Origin: Nitrobacter winogradskyi Nb-255
GTDB taxonomy: Bacteria; Pseudomonadota; Alphaproteobacteria; Rhizobiales; Xanthobacteraceae
Reading direction: 5' to 3'
Assembly: GCF_000012725.1 (NCBI RefSeq)
Contig: NC_007406.1
Location: 2,198,001-2,262,000 of the forward strand
DNA length: 64,000 nt
Part shown: one piece after another, positions 56,215-64,000 of the stretch
How positions within the stretch are numbered: the stretch's first letter is position 1
How the letters are laid out: the number at the start of each line of letters is the position of its first letter
Program-made: the position numbers and the translations under genes
Notes under the pieces: generated by a model
What the model saw: the letters and a program-made list of their open reading frames with translations, nothing else
Databases searched by the model: none
Told to the model about the DNA's origin: nothing

Positions 56215-57954
56215 TCACGCCGCCGCCACCTCCTCTTCCTCGGCGCCGCGCCGCCTGCCATGCGCCGTCCTGTTATGCGCGGCTCCCACGGCTTCAGTCA
56301 GATCGTTGCGGAATCTCACGTAAGGCGGCTTTACGCCGTGAACCAACAACGTACGCCGGATCGCGGGGCGTGCTCCGACAATATAGACGGGCGCTTTCCG
56401 GCGATGGGCCTTGTGCATGACACCCTCGATCGTCGCGGCTCCGGAAGAGTCGATCATCGACACCTCCGAGAAATCGATGACATAGGCTTTGGCGTGCTCA
56501 TCAAGACGGTCGAGTTCCTCGCCGACATTCGCCGCTGCCCCGAAAAAGAACGCCCCGGAAATCCGGTGAACGGCCACGGCGGGATCAGCGTCAAGATCAA
56601 CATCATATGACTTGCGGCCGTTACCATCGACGGTGTCCGACTTGTCATCGTCGATCGGTGAACGTGCATTCTCGACTTTCACCGACTGCGCCATGCGATG
56701 CAGGAACAAGAGCGCGCCGATACCGAATCCGACGAGAATGCCCTCGATGAGATCGCGGAAGATCACCAGCAGGAACGTCGTCATCAGTATCACCGCGTCG
56801 CTGCGCGAAGCGCGCAGCAGCATCGCGAATGCGTGCCTTTCAGCCATGTTCCACGCCACCACGGCCAGCACCGCTCCAAGCGCGGCCAGCGGGATGAACG
56901 AAGCCAATGGCGCGGCGATCAGCATGAACAGCAGCAAAAACACCGCATGCAGCATGCCCGCGATCGGACCGTGTGCACCAGAGCGTATATTCGTCGCCGT
57001 GCGGGCGATGGTACCGGTTACGCAGAAGCCGCCAAACAGCGGAGCGGCAATGTTGGCGAAACCCTGCGCCATAAGCTCGCAGTTGGAACGGTGGCGGTGC
57101 CCGCTCATGGAGTCGGCGACCACCGCCGATAACAGGCTTTCGATCGATCCCAGCAACGCGAAGGACAGAGCCGCGGGCAGCACCTCCGTGATTTTCTCCA
57201 GCGAGATTACGGGGAGCGCGGGTGTCGGCAACGTTTGAGGAATGCCACCGAAACGAGTGCCGATCGTCTCGACCGGCAGGCCGAGCGCCCAGACCGCAAC
57301 CGAGGCAATACCGACCGCAATCAGCATCGCGGGGTAGCGGGGACGGAAACGGCGTATCGCGACGATTACCGCGATAGACAGCAGGGAGACCCCCACCGCA
57401 GCGGTGCTGATGGTCGGCAGCGCCTCACCAATCGCCATCAGCTTGGGAATCAATTCCCCCGGCTCTTTTTGCGCAAGAGTGAGACCCAGCAATTCGGTGA
57501 GTTGGCTGGCAAAGATGATCACGGAAATGCCCGCCGTGAATCCAATCGTCACGGGAAACGGAATATACTTAATGTAGGTCCCGAACCTGAGCAGCCCGAT
57601 CGCGAGTTGGATGAAACCCGAAAGCAGGGTGGCAAGAATCAGCCCTTCCACCCCGTGAAGCGCGACGGTCACGGACACAAGGACGATAAACGCGCCCGCG
57701 GGGCCTCCGATCTGATATCGGCTGCCGCTAAGAAGCGAGACGACGAACCCGCCGACGACCGCGGTGTACAAGCCGCGGTCCGGGCTCACTCCGGAAGCGA
57801 TGGCGATCGCCATCGAGAGCGGTATCGCCACGATGGCGACGGTCAGCCCGGCCAGAACATCCGCACGGAAATTCTTGAACCCATAACCTTCTCGAAGTAC
57901 CGTAATGAGTTTTGGGGTGAATTGTTCAACAAAGGTCGGTTCAACCGGAGCCAT
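56215..57954 (-). CDS. SulP-family anion transporter with STAS domain
   Basis: 579 aa. About 11-12 membrane segments; family blocks AIVAIPLSMAIAIASGVSPD near residue 42 and ALSFALLGSIESLLSAVVAD, DSMSGHRHRSNCELMAQGFA. A C-terminal STAS domain (VHRISGAFFFGAAANVGEEL, YVIDFSEVSMIDSSGAATIE) ends in a short Glu/Ala tail. Transports sulfate, bicarbonate or another anion; substrate not told by sequence. The first ATG (57960) abuts its AGAAGGG site, so the second at 57954 is more likely. Confidence 0.93.
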   Translation of the reverse strand: MAPVEPTFVEQFTPKLITVLREGYGFKNFRADVLAGLTVAIVAIPLSMAIAIASGVSPDRGLYTAVVGGFVVSLLSGSRYQIGGPAGAFIVLVSVTVALHGVEGLILATLLSGFIQLAIGLLRFGTYIKYIPFPVTIGFTAGISVIIFASQLTELLGLTLAQKEPGELIPKLMAIGEALPTISTAAVGVSLLSIAVIVAIRRFRPRYPAMLIAVGIASVAVWALGLPVETIGTRFGGIPQTLPTPALPVISLEKITEVLPAALSFALLGSIESLLSAVVADSMSGHRHRSNCELMAQGFANIAAPLFGGFCVTGTIARTATNIRSGAHGPIAGMLHAVFLLLFMLIAAPLASFIPLAALGAVLAVVAWNMAERHAFAMLLRASRSDAVILMTTFLLVIFRDLIEGILVGFGIGALLFLHRMAQSVKVENARSPIDDDKSDTVDGNGRKSYDVDLDADPAVAVHRISGAFFFGAAANVGEELDRLDEHAKAYVIDFSEVSMIDSSGAATIEGVMHKAHRRKAPVYIVGARPAIRRTLLVHGVKPPYVRFRNDLTEAVGAAHNRTAHGRRRGAEEEEVAAA

Positions 57955-57987
57955 ACGCATCCCTTCTTATGCCGTTGAACGGCGGGA

Positions 57988-58107
57988 TCATCGGCCGGGG
58001 CCGGTAGGTCGCCGTCGCGCTGCGAAACCCCGGACATCCTCGGCCAATTGCTTCTGGTCGATGCCGAACAAGGCGCGTGCAGCACGCATTTGCGCGGAGG
58101 TGATCAA
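57988..58107 (-). pseudogene. Truncated XRE-type helix-turn-helix regulator
   Basis: A TTG-started frame gives MITSAQMRAARALFGIDQKQ, LAE, the N-terminal hallmark of short XRE regulators. One extra G after GCCGAG breaks the frame; the next frame gives MSGVSQR, so a functional ancestor is clear. After about 35 residues the similarity ends. It lies 33 bases upstream of the SulP gene on the same strand. Confidence 0.6.
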
Positions 58108-58914
58108 GGCTCGCCGTCACCTAATGTATCCTACTTTACATTCGCGATATCAAGTAGGGCAAATAACCGCAGCTTGCCCATGAAGGGTCGTGCTCCCTCG
58201 CCGGCCTTTGTCCACGCGCGCCAACTGCGGCGTTCTTCATCGGTCTTCCTCCTGAAAACCAAAGGGAAAATAATGGAACGCGGCACCGGCACGAAGCCGT
58301 CGACCGTCACGGATAAATGGCCGTCATGACGCCGGCATTACCGGTTCATGGCCCGACAAGACCAAAGCGCGCGCCCCGGTCGTCCCCGGCGACCCGCGCG
58401 AAGCGGTGACAGAGGATCCCATCTGGTCTTTGAATGGTACGGACGCCCGCCTGACCGAGCCGATCCAAGACTCGTCGATGTCTTCGAAGGAGAAATAGAC
58501 CCGCCAGCCGAGCCGCCCATTCGGCACCTCGCCCGTGATTGCTCCACGCAGGTTGGGCCGGCATCCCGCCCTCCCCGCGCAGACGAGAAGCGCGCCGCGC
58601 CAGGTGATGAACTTCGTGCCCGATTGGAATGCCCCGTTGCTGGCGATCGTCAGGCATCCGCCTCGTTGATAACCTTGAAGCCACCGAAGATCATGGGCCG
58701 GTTGTCCCTGGAGCGACTCCCGTCCACGACCGGCAGGAAATAAAGTTGATATCAACACAGCCGCGTTGATAAACATAGCTGCGCTATGCCCAGCGGAGCG
58801 CCGGAAACCACGAAGTGGCTTTCAACGGTTTTCCGCCGATGCCTTTCGGTGACAGAGCGGCAACGGAACGGCTGACGATGGCGGGCGTTGAGCCTCGAAA
58901 GAGGACACCCTGAC
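58108..58914. other. 800-base stretch without a firm gene
   Basis: Several long frames overlap on both strands (one of 150 codons on minus from 58776), none with a recognisable block or good start. Fragments on the + strand (DAGITGSWPDKTKARAPVVP) look protein-like but have no start, which suggests decayed coding DNA. Confidence 0.4.
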
Positions 58915-60285
58915 GTGAAGAAATTGCTTATCTCTTTGCTTGCCATCGCATTCGTTGCCGCCATCGCGGGAGTGGGCGTGATCCTGTTCTCGAAGGAACA
59001 GGCGACCGTTGCGCTCGAGGAGCAGTACGGTTCTGATCCGAAACTTCCTCCGCCGGACCCGCGCATTCTGCCGACCGTGAACCAGGCCAGGGCCGAGCCG
59101 TGGAAGCGAGGCGAAACGCCGACCGCCGCTCAAGGCTATGCGGTGTCCCAGTTCGCCGATGGACTTGATCATCCGCGCTGGCTGCATGTGCTGCCGAACG
59201 GTGACGTGCTTGTCGCGGAAAGCAACAAGCCGCCCCAGGATGAAAGCAGCATGGGCATCCGCCGCTGGGTGGCGAAGCTCGTGATGAGCAGCGCAGGCGC
59301 CAGCACGCCCAGCGCGAATCGCATCTCCATCCTGCGCGACGCGGACGGCGACGGCGTAGCGGAGTTAAGGCAGCCCTTCATCACCGGACTGTTCTCACCT
59401 TTCGGCATGGCGCTGCTCGATGGCAAGCTCTATGTCGCCAACGCCAACTGCATCGTGGCCTTTCCTTATCAGGAAGGCGCAACGGAAATCACCGCGAAGC
59501 CGGAAACAATTACCGAGCTGCCCGCCGGGCTGAATCACCATTGGACAAAGGACGTCATCGCATCCCCAGACGGAACGAAGCTCTATGTCACCGTCGGCTC
59601 CAACAGCAATGTCGGCGAGAACGGCATGGAGGCGGAGGAAGGCCGCGCGGCCGTCCATGAAATCGACCTGGCCACAAAGCAGAAGCGCCTGTTTGCCACG
59701 GGGCTGCGCAATCCTAACGGGCTCTCCTGGCAACCCGACAGCGGCGAACTGTGGGTGGTGGTCAACGAGCGCGACGAGATCGGCAGCGATCTCGTGCCGG
59801 ACTACATGACCTCAGTGAAGGAGGGTGCATTCTATGGCTGGCCATACAGCTATTTCGGACAGCACGTCGACGATCGCATAGAACCGCGTCGACCTGACCT
59901 GGTCGCGAAGGCCATCAAGCCGGACTATGCACTCGGCTCCCATACGGCCGCGCTTGGCCTCACCTTCAATAGCGGAAGCCTGTTCGGGCCTGAAATGAAG
60001 AACGGCGCGTTCATCGGCCAGCATGGATCATGGAATCGTATGCCGCGCAGCGGTTACAAGGTGATCTTCGTGCCGTTCAGCGACGGCAAGCCCGCCGGAC
60101 CTCCGCGGGATATCCTGACCGGATTCCTGCGTCTTGATGAGAGCGCGGCAGGCCGCCCCGTTGGCGTTGCTGTCGCCCGCGATGGGGCGCTGCTGGTGGC
60201 GGACGATGTCGGCAACAGTATCTGGCGGGTGACGCCGAGCCAATCCGGCCAGACAAACCCCGGAAGCGTCGGGTCGGAACCATAG
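58915..60285 (+). CDS. PQQ-dependent sugar (sorbosone-type) dehydrogenase
   Basis: 456 aa from a GTG. N-terminal signal anchor (KLLISLLAIAFVAAIAGVGV) then a six-bladed beta-propeller of the soluble glucose/sorbosone dehydrogenase family: YAVSQFADGLDHPRWLHVLP, NGDVLVAESN, FGMALLDGKLYVANANCIVA, HHWTKDVIASPDGTKLYVTV, LRNPNGLSWQPDSGELWVVV, GQHGSWNRMPRSGYKVIFVP. Catalytic His (NHHWTKDV) is present. Oxidises an aldose in the periplasm using pyrroloquinoline quinone; the substrate and the PQQ genes are not in view. Confidence 0.88.
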   Translation: MKKLLISLLAIAFVAAIAGVGVILFSKEQATVALEEQYGSDPKLPPPDPRILPTVNQARAEPWKRGETPTAAQGYAVSQFADGLDHPRWLHVLPNGDVLVAESNKPPQDESSMGIRRWVAKLVMSSAGASTPSANRISILRDADGDGVAELRQPFITGLFSPFGMALLDGKLYVANANCIVAFPYQEGATEITAKPETITELPAGLNHHWTKDVIASPDGTKLYVTVGSNSNVGENGMEAEEGRAAVHEIDLATKQKRLFATGLRNPNGLSWQPDSGELWVVVNERDEIGSDLVPDYMTSVKEGAFYGWPYSYFGQHVDDRIEPRRPDLVAKAIKPDYALGSHTAALGLTFNSGSLFGPEMKNGAFIGQHGSWNRMPRSGYKVIFVPFSDGKPAGPPRDILTGFLRLDESAAGRPVGVAVARDGALLVADDVGNSIWRVTPSQSGQTNPGSVGSEP

Positions 60286-60347
60286 TGATCGCTTCGCGCA
60301 ATAACTGCTGCGAGCCCGGTCACGCGTCAACTCACGATGAGAACATT

Positions 60348-60470
60348 ATGATGTCTGAGATGTTGAGGATCAGCCGACCCGCGACGCGAACCGGAGCGCG
60401 ACAATTTCAGGAATTGCAGAACCTGAAAAACGGGAAGCTGCGGAGCTTCACTGGTCAGCTCCCACTTTAA
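60348..60470 (+). CDS. Possible 40-aa protein before a terminator
   Basis: MMSEMLRISRPATRTGARQF, QELQNLKNGKLRSFTGQLPL then TAA, four bases before a perfect hairpin. Basic, no ribosome site of note. Could be real or a leader; 63 bases after the dehydrogenase. Confidence 0.35.
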   Translation: MMSEMLRISRPATRTGARQFQELQNLKNGKLRSFTGQLPL

Positions 60471-60473
60471 CTG

Positions 60474-60501
60474 AAGCGCCCGTCCTCGCGGACGGGCGCT
60501 T
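60474..60501 (+). terminator. Strong hairpin after the PQQ-dehydrogenase unit
   Basis: Perfect 12-bp stem AAGCGCCCGTCC / GGACGGGCGCTT with a TCGC loop. The following sequence is only mildly T-rich (ACCTTATCT). Confidence 0.75.
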
Positions 60502-60535
60502 ACCTTATCTAACCTTCGAATCTGACCCATGACAA

Positions 60536-60558
60536 GAGCAAGCAAACCCTGCTTGCTC
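60536..60558 (-). terminator. Possible terminator downstream of nxrA
   Basis: GAGCAAGC / GCTTGCTC 8-bp stem with a 7-base loop; read on the minus strand it lies about 210 bases after nxrA and overlaps the stop of the Lys-Arg ORF. T run weak. Confidence 0.4.
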
Positions 60559-60718
60559 AACGATCTCCTGACCACGGGATATATAGCTCGGCGTTGGCAA
60601 CGAGCGCCTTGACCAGAGCTATATCAACTCCGACGGATGGAGGCCGGCAGCAGATTACTCCGCTGAGCAGATGCTTGCGCTTGCGCTTGCGCTTGCGCTT
60701 GCGCTTGCCCGGCCCCAT
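60557..60718 (-). CDS. Possible small ORF with Lys-Arg repeat (53 aa)
   Basis: ATG at 60718 then MGPGKRKRKRKRKRKHLLSG and VICCRPPSVGVDIALVKALV, ending ELYIPWSGDR. The (KR)5 run is encoded by the GCTTGC hexamer repeat. No ribosome site close by (GGAAGGA is about 20 bases upstream). It may be a chance frame, but it starts 50 bases behind nxrA and ends at the hairpin. Confidence 0.25.
   Translation of the reverse strand: MGPGKRKRKRKRKRKHLLSGVICCRPPSVGVDIALVKALVANAELYIPWSGDR
60673..60708. repeat. Six tandem GCTTGC hexamers
   Basis: 36 bases of exact 6-bp repeats; a microsatellite in the 3' flank of nxrA, likely to vary in copy number. Confidence 0.95.
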
Positions 60719-60766
60719 GTGACTACACGTCAAGTCCTTCCGTCAATCAAGACATCGTAGCATCAC

Positions 60767-63700
60767 CTACCATTCCACCTTCTCCATCTTGCGCACGACG
60801 ACATGGGTGTCGCGTGTGAAGATGCCGGTCGGTCCCCAGTAATTCCATCCATAGGTGAACTGGGCATAGCCGCCTGCCAGGAACAACGGATTGATACGAA
60901 TACGCGTCAGACTGTTGTGCCCTCCGCCACGCCACTTCCGTTCCTGGGACTTCGGAATGTACACCGTGCGCTCGACCGCGTGGTAATACATGCAGGTGCC
61001 AGGCTGGATTCGACGGCTGACGTTGGCTCGGGTCACGACCACGCCGTTGTCGTTGTAGACTTCGACCCAGTCGTTATCCTCGATACCGACCTTTTCCGCA
61101 TCCCGGTCATTGATCCACACCGGATCCATGCCGCGAGACAGCATCAGCAGCCGATGGTTGTCTTTATAGGTGGAGTGAATGTTCCACTTGCCATGCGGCG
61201 TGATGTAGTTCAGCACCAGCGAGCGGTCATCCACCCGGCTCTTCACGATGTCGCCGGTCTTGCGCGGGTTGAGGCGCGGCTTGTAGGTCGGGATGTGCTC
61301 GCCGAAGTCCAGATACCACTGATGATCAAGATACAGCGACTGCCGGCCCGTCAGCGTACGCCACGGCACCAGGCGTTCAATATTCATACACCAGGCGGAA
61401 TATGCACGACCGTCGTTGACCAGGCCCGTCCAGCAGGGGCTCGTCAGGATCCGGCGCGGTTGACGCGTCAGATCGTAGAATGTCGACGAGACGCCTCGCG
61501 TCGGTTCGGCAATATCGGCAAGCGGAAGTCCGACATGCTGCTCCTCGTTGACGAAGCCCTGATAGCTGACCTCACCATTCGCCACAGGCGCACACAACAG
61601 AACAACGTTGCACGCGTCGAGAACATCCTCGAGGCTCGGGTAACGCTTGCCGCCCCACTCCACACACCGCATATGCCTCGAATCCGGCATCGGCATGATC
61701 GGATTTTCCAGCATCTGGTCGTACTGCTTCTTGATCGGAATGTTCACGCCGACCGCTGAGATGCCGTCTTCACGCGCCTTTGGTCCGAACGAAATGAACT
61801 TGTTATACAAGTTCGCATAGTCGCGTTCGACCACCCGCACATGCGGGAAGGACTTGCCCGGCACCAGCTTGCACTCGCCTTCGGCCCAGTCAAGAATCTC
61901 GGGCTGAGCGAGTTCGTCAGGGGTGTCGTGCATCAGCGGCTGAAGCACTATGTCACGCACCGGCTTGGAGAACGCCAGCGGAGACAGCTCGCTGACCTTC
62001 TTCGCGATCAGCTTGAAGATCTCCCAGTCCGTCTTGGACTCCCAAACCGGCGGAACCGCCTGCCCCAGCACGTGCAGGAACGAGTGCAGATCCGTCGTGT
62101 TGAGATCGTTCTTCTCGTACCAGAACGCGGTCGGCAGGATGATGTCGGAGTACAGCCCTGTCGTGTTCATGCGGAAGTTGATGTCCACAACGAGGTCATA
62201 CTTCCCCTGAGGAGCCGTGTCTCGATACTTGACCGTCGTCGTCTTGCCTTTGGCACGCTCCTCAGCGATGACATTGTCATGTGCGCCGAGGTAATGGCGC
62301 AGGAAGAACTCATGACCCTTGGCGCTCGACTGGATCGCGTTTGCGCGCCAGATAAACCACACACGCGGCCAGTTCTCCTCGGCATCGGGATCATTGATCG
62401 CCAGATCCAGTTTTTTGCTTGCGACCTGATCCGCGACGTAGGTCGCAATATCGGCGGTCGACTTCGCGCCGGCACGTTCGGCCTCAGCCACGACCTCGAT
62501 CGGGTTACGATGGAAGTTTGGCGTAAACGGCATCCAGCCACAACGAACCGACTTCGCCTCGAGATCGATCGCATGACCCTTGGCCCACCGCGGGTTCGGA
62601 GCCGTCAGGCCATACTCGGTGAACTCCTGCTCGTAGCGCCACTGACAGCTATGGGCATAGTGCCAGGTCGACGACTGCACGACGCGCGGCGGCTTGTTCC
62701 AGTCCAGAGCCATTGCAACCGTGGACCATGGCGCAACCGGCGCCAGCTTTTCCTGGCCGACATAGTGGTTGATGCCGCCGCCGTTGACGCCACAGCAGCC
62801 GCACAGGATCAGGGCGACCGTCGCCGACCGGTAGCAGAGGTTGTTGTAGTACCAGTGGTTGGCGCTGGCGCCCACGATCACCATCGACTTGCCGTTGGTG
62901 AGCTCGGCGTTGGTCGCGAATTCACGCGCGAACCTGATCGCGGTCTCACGGCCGATGCCGGTGTGACGCTCCTGCCATGCCGGCGTGTAGGGCGCGTCCT
63001 CATCGTCATAGCTGGTCGCGAACGAGCCTTCCAGGCCGCGGCTGTGACCGAACTGGGACATCATGATGTCGAAGCCGGTCGTGACCAGAACCTCGCCCTT
63101 GTCGGTCGCGATGCGCTTCACCGGAACGCCGCGCGAAACGACGCTGCCGTTCACGAAGTCGTCGAACCCGACCTGCACCACGCCGTCCGACTGATCGATG
63201 AAGCTCAGCACCGGATCGATCGGGCTGTTGTCGAGCGTGTCTTCCGCCGACAGATTCCACTTGCCGTGCGTGGAGCCCCAGCGATCGCCGACCTGGCCCT
63301 TGAACGCGCGCGGCTCGCCGGTGGCGGTGTCGAGCACCAACATCTTCCACTCACCGTTCTCGACGTCCTTGTAACGCGCGACGCGATTGGACCGCAGCAG
63401 CCGGCCGGTCTTGTAGGTGTTGCCGTTGGGCTCGAGCTCGACAAGGAACGGAAGGTCGGTATAGCGCTTCACATAGTCGATGAAGTACGGCACCTGACGA
63501 TCGATGTAGTACTCCTTGAGAATGACGTGGTTGGCCGCCATCCACAGAGCCGTGTCCTGACCCGCCTGGATCGGAATCCACTCGTCGCAGTACTTCGCGA
63601 TCTGGCTGAAGTCCGGCGAGAGAACCACGAACTTGGTGCCCTCGGTGCGCGCTTCCGAGATGAAGTGCACGTCGGGCGTGCGCGTCATGTTCATGTTCGA

Positions 63701-64000
63701 CGCCATCGAGACGATGAACTTCGAATTGTACCAGTCGGCGCTTTCGCACACGTCGGTCTGGTCGCCCCAGATCTCCGGGAACGACGTCGGCAGGTCGGCG
63801 TACCAGTCGTAGAAGCTCATCAAGCCGCCGCCGAAGAGCGACAGAAAGCGTGTACCAGCCGCGAATGACAGCATCGACATCGCCGGAATGGGAGAGAAGC
63901 CCATCACCCGGTCCGGTCCGTGCTTGCGCGCAGTATATAAACAGGACGCCGCGATCAGTTCGATCAGCTCTTCCCACTTGGCACGGCGGAAGCCACCTTT
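60767..64000 (-). CDS. nxrA: Nitrite oxidoreductase alpha subunit NxrA (5' end outside window)
   Basis: 1077 codons visible; the frame stays open to the right edge, where GGFRRAKWEELIELIAASCL and KHGPDRVMGFSPIPAMSM match the NarG/NxrA N-terminal region, so about 135 residues, including the first FeS-cluster ligands, are missing. Molybdenum (bis-MGD) site: the Asp ligand is in SFYDWYADLP; FNSKFIVSMASN, GQDTALWMAAN, TNGKSMVIVGASANHWYYN and SDIILPTAFWYEKNDLN are typical NarG blocks. Oxidises nitrite to nitrate on the cytoplasmic side of the membrane, the energy source of Nitrobacter. No nxrX, nxrB, narJ or narI follows. Confidence 0.95.
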   Translation of the reverse strand, partial: KGGFRRAKWEELIELIAASCLYTARKHGPDRVMGFSPIPAMSMLSFAAGTRFLSLFGGGLMSFYDWYADLPTSFPEIWGDQTDVCESADWYNSKFIVSMASNMNMTRTPDVHFISEARTEGTKFVVLSPDFSQIAKYCDEWIPIQAGQDTALWMAANHVILKEYYIDRQVPYFIDYVKRYTDLPFLVELEPNGNTYKTGRLLRSNRVARYKDVENGEWKMLVLDTATGEPRAFKGQVGDRWGSTHGKWNLSAEDTLDNSPIDPVLSFIDQSDGVVQVGFDDFVNGSVVSRGVPVKRIATDKGEVLVTTGFDIMMSQFGHSRGLEGSFATSYDDEDAPYTPAWQERHTGIGRETAIRFAREFATNAELTNGKSMVIVGASANHWYYNNLCYRSATVALILCGCCGVNGGGINHYVGQEKLAPVAPWSTVAMALDWNKPPRVVQSSTWHYAHSCQWRYEQEFTEYGLTAPNPRWAKGHAIDLEAKSVRCGWMPFTPNFHRNPIEVVAEAERAGAKSTADIATYVADQVASKKLDLAINDPDAEENWPRVWFIWRANAIQSSAKGHEFFLRHYLGAHDNVIAEERAKGKTTTVKYRDTAPQGKYDLVVDINFRMNTTGLYSDIILPTAFWYEKNDLNTTDLHSFLHVLGQAVPPVWESKTDWEIFKLIAKKVSELSPLAFSKPVRDIVLQPLMHDTPDELAQPEILDWAEGECKLVPGKSFPHVRVVERDYANLYNKFISFGPKAREDGISAVGVNIPIKKQYDQMLENPIMPMPDSRHMRCVEWGGKRYPSLEDVLDACNVVLLCAPVANGEVSYQGFVNEEQHVGLPLADIAEPTRGVSSTFYDLTRQPRRILTSPCWTGLVNDGRAYSAWCMNIERLVPWRTLTGRQSLYLDHQWYLDFGEHIPTYKPRLNPRKTGDIVKSRVDDRSLVLNYITPHGKWNIHSTYKDNHRLLMLSRGMDPVWINDRDAEKVGIEDNDWVEVYNDNGVVVTRANVSRRIQPGTCMYYHAVERTVYIPKSQERKWRGGGHNSLTRIRINPLFLAGGYAQFTYGWNYWGPTGIFTRDTHVVVRKMEKVEW

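Noticed and set aside
58324-58776. 150-codon minus-strand frame
   Set aside because: No start site or family; competing protein-like fragments on the other strand. Kept as unassigned.
60673-60708. CRISPR-like repeats
   Set aside because: Pure 6-bp tandem repeat with no spacers; no cas genes. No CRISPR array anywhere in the window.
61841-63868. 675-codon open frame on the + strand opposite nxrA
   Set aside because: It is the high-GC antisense of nxrA, with Arg/Val/Leu-rich translation and no family block.

Overview
The window reads as a chromosomal segment of a Nitrobacter-type alphaproteobacterium (Bradyrhizobiaceae/Nitrobacteraceae). The strongest marker is the large minus-strand gene at the right edge, whose product matches the alpha subunit of nitrite oxidoreductase (NxrA, NarG family). 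High GC, rhizobial-style gene order (plsY-dprA, nnrU-panB, a YfgM-like gene near der), and many intergenic palindromic repeats fit the same group.

Layout. 1-12.4 kb is core: plsY 3' end, dprA, a heme c protein with a repetitive tail, cfa, dnaB (preceded by three tandem hairpins), alr, radA, cvpA, purF, a GNAT acetyltransferase and an SDR. 12.4-21.7 kb holds a small ORF, der, an envelope pair (lipoprotein and YfgM-like), a RoxA-like diheme cytochrome, nnrU-panB and prfC. At 21.8-23.2 kb a guanidine-II riboswitch precedes a sugE/gdx gene that is split by a 1047-bp IS630 element. 23.2-29.5 kb carries pit plus a DUF47 partner, an ArsC-like gene, a copper-uptake-associated gene, thrS, a nitroreductase and a small helix-turn-helix protein.

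29.7-44.7 kb is an iron-acquisition block on the minus strand: fecI, fecR, a TonB-dependent siderophore receptor, macAB, exbB-exbD-tonB and a second tonB. An IS3-family element sits inside it, between a decayed fecI copy and the 3' stump of a PepSY-TM gene, so a deletion is likely. Logic: siderophore signal to FecR/FecI, receptor synthesis, then energy from TonB-ExbBD.

44.7-60.7 kb is a patchy accessory zone: an orphan GTA-like gene, tRNA-Gly, an M15 peptidase, tRNA-Tyr, several small proteins, a second identical IS630 copy, an FNR-type regulator, a decayed tRNA-Tyr copy, rlmB, exported low-complexity proteins, tRNA-Thr, a SulP transporter and a PQQ-type sugar dehydrogenase. 60.8-64 kb is nxrA, running off the right edge, with no nxrX or nxrB behind it.

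Dispersed palindromic repeats (about 17 copies in at least three modules) run through the intergenic DNA. Several share their TAGAGC ends with the IS630 element and several overlap the stop codons of neighbouring genes.
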